In this document: positions 14,714-21,841 of the stretch, piece after piece
Layout: each line of letters begins with the position of its first letter
How positions within the stretch are numbered: the first letter of the stretch is position 1
Source of the DNA: Candidatus Avelusimicrobium caledoniensis
GTDB lineage: Bacteria; Elusimicrobiota; Elusimicrobia; Elusimicrobiales; Elusimicrobiaceae
NCBI GenBank assembly: GCA_900315795.1
Contig: ONAM01000011.1
Location: forward strand, 1 to 36,131
Length of the DNA stretch: 36,131 bases
Direction: 5' to 3'
The notes under the pieces: model-generated
Databases searched by the model: none
Seen by the model: only the letters and a program-made list of their open reading frames with translations
Told to the model about the DNA's origin: nothing
Program-made: the position numbers and the translations under genes

Positions 14714-14986
14714 TTATTTTTTCACACCGTCAATGGCGTTTTGAACGCCTTGCCGGACGGCCTGCTCCTCTAACATACGGCTCTTGTACGCCGCTTGACG
14801 GCGTTGGCGCGCTTGGCGTAATTCGTATTGTTGTACTAAAGCTTGCCTACGCTCCTCAATACGTTTCCCTTCTTGGTAAATCATAAAACCCCAAACTACC
14901 CAACCAAGAATCAACGCGATAACAATTAAGCGCGGGATAAAATTTTTTTTGTTCCAAGGATGAATAATTAATTTTCCAATTTTCAT
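14714..14986 (-). CDS. Small single-span membrane protein with coiled tail (operon gene 3)
   Basis: This is a 90-residue protein with one membrane segment at about residues 18-36 (PRLIVIALILGWVVWGFMIY), followed by a highly charged helix (EGKRIEERRQALVQQYELRQARQRRQAAYKSRMLEEQ, written here only by its ends EGKRIEERR and RMLEEQ) that is probably a coiled coil. That layout resembles small bitopic proteins such as FtsB/FtsL in form only. GTGGGA lies before the ATG at 14986. It sits between the two paralogous membrane proteins, with gaps of 15 and 13 bases, so it probably works in the same complex. Function unknown. Confidence 0.82.
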   Translation of the reverse strand: MKIGKLIIHPWNKKNFIPRLIVIALILGWVVWGFMIYQEGKRIEERRQALVQQYELRQARQRRQAAYKSRMLEEQAVRQGVQNAIDGVKK

Positions 14987-15001
14987 ATTTTATCCCACCG
15001 T

Positions 15002-16579
15002 TTACTTGGGCAAGATATTTCCACCCAAAATTTCGCCCAATTTCGCCTGTTCTTGGAAAACGGCACCCATACCACTACCGCCGGAAGACGTAGGCGCAGC
15101 TGCTCCGGCAGCCGCACCACCGCCACCGCCGGCACCTTCGCTACCAAAGCCCAAAAATTGCCATACGCTTTCATAGAATTTAAGGAACGCATCTGCAAAT
15201 ATCCACGATGCCGCAATACCTGCCATCATAGCAATAGCAATGATTCCGGTGGCTGTACTTAAACCTTCGCCGCCCCATTTTTGGGCATATTCAATTGCTT
15301 TAACCAACGCCACGATACAAAAAGCAAGTCCAACCGCGGCAGCCGCCAACGCAGCAATCCAACCATATACCGGAATATTTTTTAAAATGGGGATTGCGAT
15401 CATTGCCGCCACACCGCCGGCAATAGCTACCCATAGCCAGGTTGTTAAATTATTACGGTCGTTTTCACGGTCCAGTTCGGTCAAATCTACACCTTCTGCC
15501 CATGTTTTAATACCGCGCAGATTCACTTGATGTTCGTTTTCAAAATCTTTAGAGCCCTGACCGGAGCCCGTTTCAAAGTTTTCAGACGTAATCATTAAAC
15601 CGCCGGAAAGCGTCGCGCTAGCCAAGAATGCTTTGGCTCCCTCGTTAGCGGAACGGGTTTTTGATTTGGCTACTTCCACGGAGGTTTTGCGGGCAAACTC
15701 CAAGTCCGTTCCCCCTTTGTCTAACCCGCGGCCTTTGCCCACAGACGCGTTTTTATAGCCGTTCATACCGGACGACTCGCCAAAAGACGATTTACCTTTA
15801 ATGCGCGCACCCTCTAACATTTGGGCCGCTTGCGCTTGGATGTTGGACATATCCACATTGGGCCCGCCCATAGCGGCACCGCCGCTACCACCTTTAGGCG
15901 CGTTTTTACCGCTGTTCTGCACGGAAAAAGACATATTAACGCCGTTACTGCCGCCATTACTACCACCCGCTTTAGAGCCCCAATCGGCCTTTGCACTAGC
16001 TAGCCCGGCCGCTTTAGCACCGTCTTTACCTTCGGCCGCGGCTTGGGCTTGCGCTTGGGCATTAGCTATCATACCTTGAATATTACCCATAGATTGCGAA
16101 AGTGCCCCCATGGAGTTATTTTTTAACGCCTCTGCGTCCGCGGCGTTACTTAATAAACCAAGCCCGCCCTCGGAATCGCCCATTTGATAACCGGCCGGAG
16201 TTTGCGGCGCGGTAGATTCTTGCGCCGTGGCTTGCATTTGGGTATATTCTTCTTCCATTTCCGCTTGCGCACGCTCTAACTGGGCCTGACGGTCCATGCG
16301 GTTAATACTCTTAGCCGAAATGCGCGACAGCGGCCCGGACTCCGCGCCGTTGCCGCTATACGAGCCGCTTTGATAACCGCCCGTATTGGCTCCGGACACG
16401 TAAACCACCTCGCCGGAGTTATATTGTGACGGGTTGAAAGCGGTGTTATCTTCTTCCGGCGTACCTAAAAATTGGAACGCCGCTACCCCCGCCACACCGA
16501 CAACAGCCGCCACACCGCCTATTTGCAAGGCGGAAAAAGCGACTTTGCCTTTTTCATTTAAAAACTTAAAGATATTCAT
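15002..16579 (-). CDS. Low-complexity membrane protein, paralogue of 13243-14700 (operon gene 2)
   Basis: This 525-residue protein of unknown function has an N-terminal membrane segment at about 16-38 and three more at about 380-398, 404-428 and 441-463. A Gly/Ala/Gln/Met/Asn-rich soluble region lies between, with a coiled-coil-like stretch at 90-118, and a Gly/Ala tail follows the last segment. Motifs shared with the fourth gene are NASVG (277-281), TDL (291-293), FLAS (318-321), W360, DLTE (365-368), DRN (374-376) and VWQFL (472-476). The start at 16579 is strongly supported by AAAGGAGGC 3 nt upstream. It differs from its paralogue mainly by the length of the Gly-rich parts. A duplicated pair kept together suggests a hetero-oligomer, which is an inference. 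Confidence 0.86.
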   Translation of the reverse strand: MNIFKFLNEKGKVAFSALQIGGVAAVVGVAGVAAFQFLGTPEEDNTAFNPSQYNSGEVVYVSGANTGGYQSGSYSGNGAESGPLSRISAKSINRMDRQAQLERAQAEMEEEYTQMQATAQESTAPQTPAGYQMGDSEGGLGLLSNAADAEALKNNSMGALSQSMGNIQGMIANAQAQAQAAAEGKDGAKAAGLASAKADWGSKAGGSNGGSNGVNMSFSVQNSGKNAPKGGSGGAAMGGPNVDMSNIQAQAAQMLEGARIKGKSSFGESSGMNGYKNASVGKGRGLDKGGTDLEFARKTSVEVAKSKTRSANEGAKAFLASATLSGGLMITSENFETGSGQGSKDFENEHQVNLRGIKTWAEGVDLTELDRENDRNNLTTWLWVAIAGGVAAMIAIPILKNIPVYGWIAALAAAAVGLAFCIVALVKAIEYAQKWGGEGLSTATGIIAIAMMAGIAASWIFADAFLKFYESVWQFLGFGSEGAGGGGGAAAGAAAPTSSGGSGMGAVFQEQAKLGEILGGNILPK

Positions 16580-16610
16580 AACGCCTCCTTTATTGAAAAA
16601 GATTTATATA

Positions 16611-17837
16611 TCACAAATAAAAGTCCTGCGGCGGTTCTCCATTCCCACCGGGAGCACCGATATTTAAATTGTTGTCGCCATAACCAGTCGGCGTGGTCGT
16701 CGGCGTAGTCGTTGGCGTGGTCGTCGGCGTAGTCGTCGGTGTGGTCGTTGGCGTAGTCGTTGGCGTAGTCGTCGGCGTGGTCGTCGGCGTAGTCGTCGGC
16801 GTGGTGGTCGGCGTGGTCGTCGACGGAGCCGGAGAGCTTCCTGTTCCTGTTCCAAGCGTATCCGTCCACCCTAATTTGTTAGTTAAGCCATCTACCCCGG
16901 CACATAGAAATTTACTGGTCGCATTGGCAAGCGCATCAATGCCGCCTTTCGCCAACATAAACAATAATTCATCTTCATAATTTCTTTGCGTTTGACTGGC
17001 CTGTGTTTGGCTGGCATGACGGGCTGTATTATCCACGTCTTTATCTAAATTACTTAAATCGCCGGACTCTTGCGGCGCATTGGTATCTATGGCTAAACCG
17101 TTAGCTTTGCTTAAATCTATCCCTTTATCGGTAAACGCTTCACTGCCTTCAATATTACCGCCCATCATCGCTCTTTTGGCGTTGCCTGCCTTACCGTCTT
17201 TAAGCCCGGCCGCCGCGCGGCTACCGCGAGCCGTCTGCCACAGTGCTTTGCGGGCATCTTGGTTTTTTAATTGTGGGATTTCGGTCCCTTTGTTCTGGTC
17301 TTTATACGGCGAGAAGTCGCCTCGCGGAGCACCCCAACTGCCTTGAATGCCACTACCCTGCGCCGACTGCATATTGGCCGTGCCCAGTTGCTTAACTTCC
17401 GTAGGCGTAGCTGTTCTTCCACCCCCCCGGTAGCCGCCGTAACCGTGAGAGGTGGGCGCATCTTCACCCTCGCCGGAACTCATCGTGCTTTCAGAATCGG
17501 CAGATTCTTCGCCTGCTTCCTTTTCGGCGTCGGCTTCTTGGCGGGCTTCTTTTTCCTCCGCCGAGTATAATAAAGTAGAGCCGTTTTCTTTCATATCCGG
17601 ATATTTGGCGGCTAATAAATATTTCTCCGCTTCATCGTTGACAAACGGCATCTGCGCCAAATCGTATCCGCGGGCATTTAAACCGTCAAACGAAGCGTCG
17701 TCGGCCTCCCCCATCATAGACGCCAATGTGAGCAAAGCCACAAAACACACAATAACTACTGCCCCTATCGTGTAGGCCTTTTTGCGGTCCATGGTGTTGA
17801 GCTTTTCAAACACATTGCCCGGTTTTAACTTAAACAT
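16611..17837 (-). CDS. Membrane-anchored protein with TTTP stalk (operon gene 1)
   Basis: This 408-residue protein is not recognised. ATG 17837 (MFKLKPGNVF) is preferred over the longer frame from 17897 because GAGG precedes it by 5 nt. A single membrane segment at about residues 22-42 follows a basic tail. The external part is acidic (about 95-125), then Gly/Tyr-rich, then Ala/Lys/Asp-rich, followed by a short hydrophobic patch with one Cys (KFLCAGVDGL). Residues about 340-383 are eleven perfect TTTP units that look like an extended, possibly glycosylated stalk. The last 25 residues are Gly/Asn/Pro-rich. It is the first gene after a strong promoter. A surface role for the stalk is inferred from such Thr/Pro repeats in other secreted proteins. 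Confidence 0.85.
   Translation of the reverse strand: MFKLKPGNVFEKLNTMDRKKAYTIGAVVIVCFVALLTLASMMGEADDASFDGLNARGYDLAQMPFVNDEAEKYLLAAKYPDMKENGSTLLYSAEEKEARQEADAEKEAGEESADSESTMSSGEGEDAPTSHGYGGYRGGGRTATPTEVKQLGTANMQSAQGSGIQGSWGAPRGDFSPYKDQNKGTEIPQLKNQDARKALWQTARGSRAAAGLKDGKAGNAKRAMMGGNIEGSEAFTDKGIDLSKANGLAIDTNAPQESGDLSNLDKDVDNTARHASQTQASQTQRNYEDELLFMLAKGGIDALANATSKFLCAGVDGLTNKLGWTDTLGTGTGSSPAPSTTTPTTTPTTTPTTTPTTTPTTTPTTTPTTTPTTTPTTTPTTTPTGYGDNNLNIGAPGGNGEPPQDFYL
16689..16820. repeat. 12-bp x 11 tandem repeat encoding TTTP
   Basis: Eleven units of GGCGTGGTCGTC type (synonymous variants with GTA and GTT) fill 132 bases exactly in frame. The encoded unit is perfect while third positions vary, which indicates selection on the peptide and some age of the array. 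Confidence 0.95.
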
Positions 17838-17929
17838 AAAATCCTCGTACACAATAATAAAAATTACTCCCGTTGACCCGCTCCCAAGAGCACTCAAACT
17901 AAGAGTTTATACAGACTACTTCTATTTAA

Positions 17930-17958
17930 AGTATAGGTAGAAAACGATGATTTGTCAA
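17930..17958 (-). promoter_or_regulatory. Strong promoter of the five-gene operon
   Basis: The minus strand has a perfect TTGACA (17958-17953), a 17-nt spacer and TATACT (17935-17930). The start codon lies about 90 nt downstream of the expected transcription start. Confidence 0.85.
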
Positions 17959-17973
17959 GGCCCTTGCCGGGCC
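17959..17973. promoter_or_regulatory. Palindrome abutting the operon -35 box
   Basis: GGCCC-TTGCC-GGGCC is identical to 4741-4755 and, as there, is joined directly to TTGACA on the minus strand. The shared 15-bp palindrome plus -35 makes a 21-bp block common to the pilin and operon promoters. Confidence 0.6.
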
Positions 17974-18030
17974 GGGCGTACGGTCTCGGACCGCTGTATG
18001 TATTTATGGGGATGTTTCTGTAATGTGGAA

Positions 18031-18050
18031 TTTCATGGACGGTGCTTATG
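18031..18050. repeat. 20-bp direct repeat, copy 1
   Basis: TTTCATGGACGGTGCTTATG matches 18119-18138 at 18 of 20 positions, 88 bases apart. Both are in the 17974-18158 gap, which otherwise has a small CGGTC-TCG-GACCG hairpin (about 17984-17996) and no credible gene. Confidence 0.7.
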
Positions 18051-18118
18051 TGCTCGCCGCACGGGCGTGAGACCTAAAACCTCTATCTGCTCATACCGCA
18101 AAGTTTTTGCAATACGGT

Positions 18119-18138
18119 TTTCATAGACGGTGCTTACG
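18119..18138. repeat. 20-bp direct repeat, copy 2
   Basis: TTTCATAGACGGTGCTTACG is the second copy of the repeat at 18031-18050. Function is unknown; it could be a binding-site pair or a remnant of a duplication. Confidence 0.7.
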
Positions 18139-18149
18139 AAATAAAGAGT

Positions 18150-18176
18150 CGCCCCCCGTTATTTCCCTTCGGGGCG
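18150..18176 (-). terminator. Possible terminator at the end of the Tad locus
   Basis: On the minus strand CGCCCC (18176-18171) and GGGGCG (18155-18150) can pair around a 15-nt loop, followed by a moderately T-rich stretch. The stem overlaps the last codons of the TadE-like gene. Confidence 0.4.
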
Positions 18177-18701
18177 TTGGTACGGGTTGGGACGGTCGTT
18201 GTGGCCTACGTATTTAATCACGGACACTTCGCCCCCCGTCTCACACAAGAAAGCGTAGCCCTTTAAACATTTGGCATCGCGCTCACACACCCGGTCTTTA
18301 TTATATTTGCACAGAAACCGGATACGCGGGGCTTTGGTACGCGCGGTAAGTACCATTTTCGTCCAGGTGCCGGAACGGTTGATGTCTAACACCAGTTTAT
18401 TTAAACTTAAAAATTTACGCATCCCGGCGTTATCAAAGCCGAGATATTTTTCCACTTTCTTTTGGATGTCTTTTTCTAAAAAGCGTTTATCCCATGTGCG
18501 TTGGTAATAATCGGTTTCGTGTGATTGCAGTTGGAAACGGCGCGCCGCGTAATAACCCGCTACTTCCATTTTTTGGCTCAGCACCAGTAGCCCGAAAATT
18601 TTAATAATAAACAAAATAAAAATCACAAAGACAGGGAACAACAGCACCACTTCCGTGGTTGCCTGCCCTTTGCGGTTGCGGATACATAAAAACGGTTTCA
18701 T
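18159..18701 (-). CDS. tadE: TadE-like minor pilin/pseudopilin
   Basis: This 180-residue protein has the TadE signature: the basic leader MKPFLCIRNRKG, then QATTEVVLLFPVFVIFILFI. Processing after Gly12 leaves Glu at +5, as prepilin peptidases require. TadE proteins are minor, pilin-like components needed for Flp pilus assembly and are set in the inner membrane before processing. The C-terminal domain has four Cys between about residues 130 and 160 (FLCKYNKDRVCERDAKCLKG, then FLCET), which suggests disulfides. It follows the TadG-like gene by one base, and is the last gene of the locus. Confidence 0.85.
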   Translation of the reverse strand: MKPFLCIRNRKGQATTEVVLLFPVFVIFILFIIKIFGLLVLSQKMEVAGYYAARRFQLQSHETDYYQRTWDKRFLEKDIQKKVEKYLGFDNAGMRKFLSLNKLVLDINRSGTWTKMVLTARTKAPRIRFLCKYNKDRVCERDAKCLKGYAFLCETGGEVSVIKYVGHNDRPNPYQRPEGK

Positions 18702-18702
18702 T

Positions 18703-19821
18703 TTACGGCTCCAACGTCACGTTATACTTGGGTAGCGGGTTAGGCCACACGCAGTTGTTACTGTTGCGCGGACAAGCGAGCACCACCCTGGTACGTACAT
18801 ACGGTTTATATTTTTGTTCCAAATTGATATTAAAATGGTTACGCGGTAATTTAAACGGCTGTTTAAGAGAAATACCGCGCGCCAACGATTTTAACTTACT
18901 GCGGCTGGATGAATCTAAATACGCAAATTGAAATAATTTTTGACCGTTTAAGACTTCTTCGGCTTCAAACGGGATAGAATAAGCCCCGGCATTGCTTCCG
19001 CCCGACGCTTCCGATGCGTAAAAGTGAATTTTACTAAGCTCAAACGGTTTTGTTTTTATTTCCAAATAGGGCCGCAACTGCGCCGCACTCTGCCGGGCAC
19101 AGTCGGAGCGTTTGCAATCGTTCACGTTTAAATAATACGCCTCGCGGAACATAATAGCGTTTTTGCTTAACTCCTGATACACGTAATCCTGCGACCGGTA
19201 AACGGACCCGACACGCGCGTATGTTTCCAAATAAAACACAATGGCTTGCACGGCCTGCCCGCCGCGGGTCATAAAGAAATGGTTATCCGCAAGCGTTTTA
19301 CTCATAACGGGCACATACTTGTCACTGGGTGGGGCTTTGGGGTTTTCTTTTTCCCAGTCCGAACGCGGAAAGTCCGGATCCACGGTGTCCCCTTTAAAAT
19401 ATTGCAAGTCCCAATCAGTTTGTTCCGGCGCGGGATTTTTGTTAATACCCACGTCATGGTCCGGCCCGATAGACGGGAAACCGCCGCCTTTATAAAACAA
19501 ATCAAACACGGTAATAGCATCCGAAGCGCGGGTGGGAACCGGCGGCAACGGATCAAAATTTACCAACTCCAAAAATACACGGTAGGGCAACGGTCCGTTG
19601 ATCATGGCCATGGCGTTTAGATACGTGCTGGCAGAAGAAACTTGGGAGTAGGCGGCATTATCTAACGCAAATTGCTGGCGAACCTTGGTCATGGACACTT
19701 TGGCCGTTTCAAAGAGCAAGTAAATTACCAACACAAAAATAGGCGCAAGCAAAACGGAAGGCAACAAAATTTGTGCCTTGCGTTCACGCAATTTACCTAG
19801 AATGTATTGGCCGTGCAACAT
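18703..19821 (-). CDS. TadG-like pilus-associated protein
   Basis: ATG 19821 (MLHGQYILGKLRERK) is chosen; it lies two bases after the stop of the small Flp gene, whereas the longer frame from 19863 would overlap that gene. The product has 372 residues, with one N-terminal membrane segment (about 18-38, LPSVLLAPIFVLVIYLLFET) and then the helical stretch KVRQQFALDNAAYSQVSSASTYLNAMAMING, a pattern typical of TadE/TadG-type proteins, here quoted by position 42-72 only in part. The remaining 300 residues are a soluble extracytoplasmic domain of unknown fold with a CKRSDC pair. Glu at +5 is not obvious, so it may not be processed. TadG assignment rests mainly on position between flp and tadE. Confidence 0.72.
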   Translation of the reverse strand: MLHGQYILGKLRERKAQILLPSVLLAPIFVLVIYLLFETAKVSMTKVRQQFALDNAAYSQVSSASTYLNAMAMINGPLPYRVFLELVNFDPLPPVPTRASDAITVFDLFYKGGGFPSIGPDHDVGINKNPAPEQTDWDLQYFKGDTVDPDFPRSDWEKENPKAPPSDKYVPVMSKTLADNHFFMTRGGQAVQAIVFYLETYARVGSVYRSQDYVYQELSKNAIMFREAYYLNVNDCKRSDCARQSAAQLRPYLEIKTKPFELSKIHFYASEASGGSNAGAYSIPFEAEEVLNGQKLFQFAYLDSSSRSKLKSLARGISLKQPFKLPRNHFNINLEQKYKPYVRTRVVLACPRNSNNCVWPNPLPKYNVTLEP

Positions 19822-19823
19822 AA

Positions 19824-20000
19824 TTAACTCGTCAAAAGCTGCCCGATGAAAGTGAAAAACCACCGGACAATATGGGTATGAAACGCCGTCAAAAACGCGG
19901 ACAATACCACCGCCACCGTGGCTAACATCAGTACATATTCCACGGTTGCCTGTCCGGCTTGTCCGGACCAGGGTTGAAGTCCCGTTTTAACGCGTAACAA
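19824..20000 (-). CDS. flp: Flp-type pilin, small, TTG start
   Basis: This 58-residue protein is read from TTG 20000 to TAA 19824. GAGGAG lies 5 nt before the TTG and overlaps the end of the response regulator gene. The sequence LRVKTGLQPWSGQAG is followed by QATVEYVLMLATVAVVLSAF. Cleavage after Gly16 leaves QATVEY with Glu +5 and Tyr +6, the Flp signature, and a mature peptide of 42 residues with a single hydrophobic helix. It differs from the two other Flp pilins (34528-34749 and 34774-34956) in its C-terminal half. Its place beside TadG and TadE suggests a minor pilin or an alternative subunit. Confidence 0.85.
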   Translation of the reverse strand: MLRVKTGLQPWSGQAGQATVEYVLMLATVAVVLSAFLTAFHTHIVRWFFTFIGQLLTS

Positions 20001-20002
20001 GT

Positions 20003-20692
20003 TTACTCCTCGTCGTCTTCGTCCGGCACGACTGTCCCTTCGGAAGAAATTAACCCTTTTTCAATCGCTTTGACCACCGCTTCCGTGCGGCTGCTTACAC
20101 CTAATTTGTGAAACGCACTGTTGAGGTGGTTTTTAATCGTTTTAACACTGCAATCTAATTCTTTGGCAAGTTCCTTATTGCTAAGCCCTTTGCCTAAATA
20201 ATCAAGCACCTTAATTTCGGTCTTGGTCAATGTGGCTTGGGAGGGCAGCCCTCCGTCGCCCATCTTGCGAAGGCCATGTAACAATTTGCCCATGAGTTGT
20301 TGGGGAATCATCAGCCCTTCGCTGGTAAATGTTTTAATGGAGTTAACCAACTCTGCCGCCGGCAACATTTTAGACAAATAGCCGTTGGCGCCTGCTTGAA
20401 TAGCGTCTAATACGTGCGCTTCGTCTTCAAAGCTGGACAACATCAGCACGTTGACTTCGGGGCAGGACTCGCGGATTTGGCGGGTAGCATTGATACCGTC
20501 CATTTTCGGCAAACGGATATCCATAAGCACCACATCCGGTTTTAATTTTTTAGCTTTAGCTACGGCTTCAATACCGTCAGCCGCTTCGCCCACTACTTCC
20601 ATCCATTTTTCGCCGGACAAAACATCTTTTATTCCTTCGCGGAAAAGTGTTTGGTCATCGGCAATAAGTACAGTTATTTTTTTCTTTGCCAT
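20003..20692 (-). CDS. Response regulator, NarL/FixJ family
   Basis: This 229-residue cytoplasmic transcription regulator has a receiver domain (residues 5-122) with Asp12/Asp13, phospho-acceptor Asp58, Ser86 and Lys108. A LuxR-type helix-turn-helix (about 155-215) reads LTKTEIKVLDYLGKGLSNKE and SVKTIKNHLNSAFHKLG. An acidic tail ends DEDDEE. It is the output of the two histidine-kinase genes just upstream (gaps and overlaps under 30 bases), and being inside the pilus locus it probably controls pilus or envelope genes, including perhaps this locus. The stop region overlaps the ribosome binding site of the next gene. The target operator is unknown. Confidence 0.93.
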   Translation of the reverse strand: MAKKKITVLIADDQTLFREGIKDVLSGEKWMEVVGEAADGIEAVAKAKKLKPDVVLMDIRLPKMDGINATRQIRESCPEVNVLMLSSFEDEAHVLDAIQAGANGYLSKMLPAAELVNSIKTFTSEGLMIPQQLMGKLLHGLRKMGDGGLPSQATLTKTEIKVLDYLGKGLSNKELAKELDCSVKTIKNHLNSAFHKLGVSSRTEAVVKAIEKGLISSEGTVVPDEDDEE

Positions 20693-20719
20693 ATTCTACT
20701 CCCTTACGAACTTTAAAAT

Positions 20720-21841
20720 TTACGCGTTCACTACCGGCAACGTAAAATTAAATGATGCGCCCTTGCCTAACCCCTCGCTATGCGCCCAAATACGTCCGCC
20801 GTGGTTGGTAATAATATCCTTGGCAATAGACAAACCAAGCCCCAACCGACCCACACGGTCTTTGGCTCCCACTTGGGTAAAACTGGTAAACAACTGCGGG
20901 GCTTTGTCGGGTTCAATACCATCCCCGGAGTCCGTTACCGACACTTTAGCATTTTTTTCATCTATTTTGCTAACAACAATATCAATACTTCCGTTATCGG
21001 GCGTATGACGCACAGCGTTTTCCAAAATGTTGGAAATTACTTGGCGGATACGTTTTTCGTCGGCCATAACAAAAACAGAACCGCAACTCTCAAACGTCAC
21101 GTTAATAGCGCGCTTAGCGGCTTTGGCTTTAAAAATTTCCGCCGTTTTTTGCAAACTTTCCGTCAGTTCAAAACGGGTTTTTTCAATGCGCAGTTTACCT
21201 TTTTCAATGGCGGCCCAGTCCACAAGGTCTTTGATGAGATGTTCAATTTGGCTGATAGATTCTTCCATAAACATCATCTTTTTTTGTTGGTCCTCGTCGG
21301 GCGAGAGTTTTTTGCGTAACATATCAAAACTCATTTTAAGCGTCATCAGCGAGTTAGACAAGTCATGCGATACAATAGAGAAAAATTTGGACTTCATATT
21401 ATTTAACCTATCCAAATCTTCGTTGCGGGTTTTAAGTTGGGCCAGTAACTCGCGGTTGCTTTCTTCCAAGAAATACTTATCTAACGCGCGGTTAATCGTG
21501 CGTTTTAAGTAATCAAAATCTACCGGTTTAATCAAAAAATCATACACAGACTCTTGCATCGCTTCCATAATAGCATTAAGCGACGCATACGCCGTAATCA
21601 TAATAATTTGCGATTCTTTATTAAATGCGCGGATCTTGCGGATTAGTTCCATACCGTTTTCGTCGGGCAGGTTATAATCCATCAAAATGATGTTAAAAAA
21701 TTCGCCGGCGCAAAGATCCAAACACTCCGCCGCGGTAGCGGCCTGATAGACTTTATAACCGTCCATCTCCAACAAATCTACTAACGTTTCACGTAGGTTA
21801 TTATCATCATCTACAACTAAGATTTTAACGGGTTTCTCCAT
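20720..21841 (-). CDS. Receiver-histidine kinase (REC-HisKA-HATPase)
   Basis: This 373-residue soluble protein has an N-terminal receiver domain (Asp11-13, phospho-acceptor Asp55, Thr83, Lys105), a short coiled linker, a HisKA domain with His159 (FSIVSHDLSNS) and an ATP-binding domain with N-box NILENA (271-276), G1 DSGDG (304-308) and G2 GLGLG (332-336 region). There is no membrane segment. A receiver in front of a kinase suggests that it is phosphorylated by, or gated by, the membrane kinase encoded upstream. The start overlaps the end of that gene by 17 bases, which points to coupled translation. SHDLSN replaces the commoner SHELRN, a known variant. The phosphate path is inferred. Confidence 0.93.
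   Translation of the reverse strand: MEKPVKILVVDDDNNLRETLVDLLEMDGYKVYQAATAAECLDLCAGEFFNIILMDYNLPDENGMELIRKIRAFNKESQIIMITAYASLNAIMEAMQESVYDFLIKPVDFDYLKRTINRALDKYFLEESNRELLAQLKTRNEDLDRLNNMKSKFFSIVSHDLSNSLMTLKMSFDMLRKKLSPDEDQQKKMMFMEESISQIEHLIKDLVDWAAIEKGKLRIEKTRFELTESLQKTAEIFKAKAAKRAINVTFESCGSVFVMADEKRIRQVISNILENAVRHTPDNGSIDIVVSKIDEKNAKVSVTDSGDGIEPDKAPQLFTSFTQVGAKDRVGRLGLGLSIAKDIITNHGGRIWAHSEGLGKGASFNFTLPVVNA

Noticed and set aside
16689..16820. Possible CRISPR-like array
   Set aside because: The units are contiguous 12-mers without spacers and are coding.
16693..16980. Val/Gly repeat frame on the plus strand over the TTTP array, and other frames of the array
   Set aside because: A 12-bp array is open in several frames. 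Only the minus-strand frame has a promoter, ribosome binding site, signal anchor and a unit-perfect peptide.
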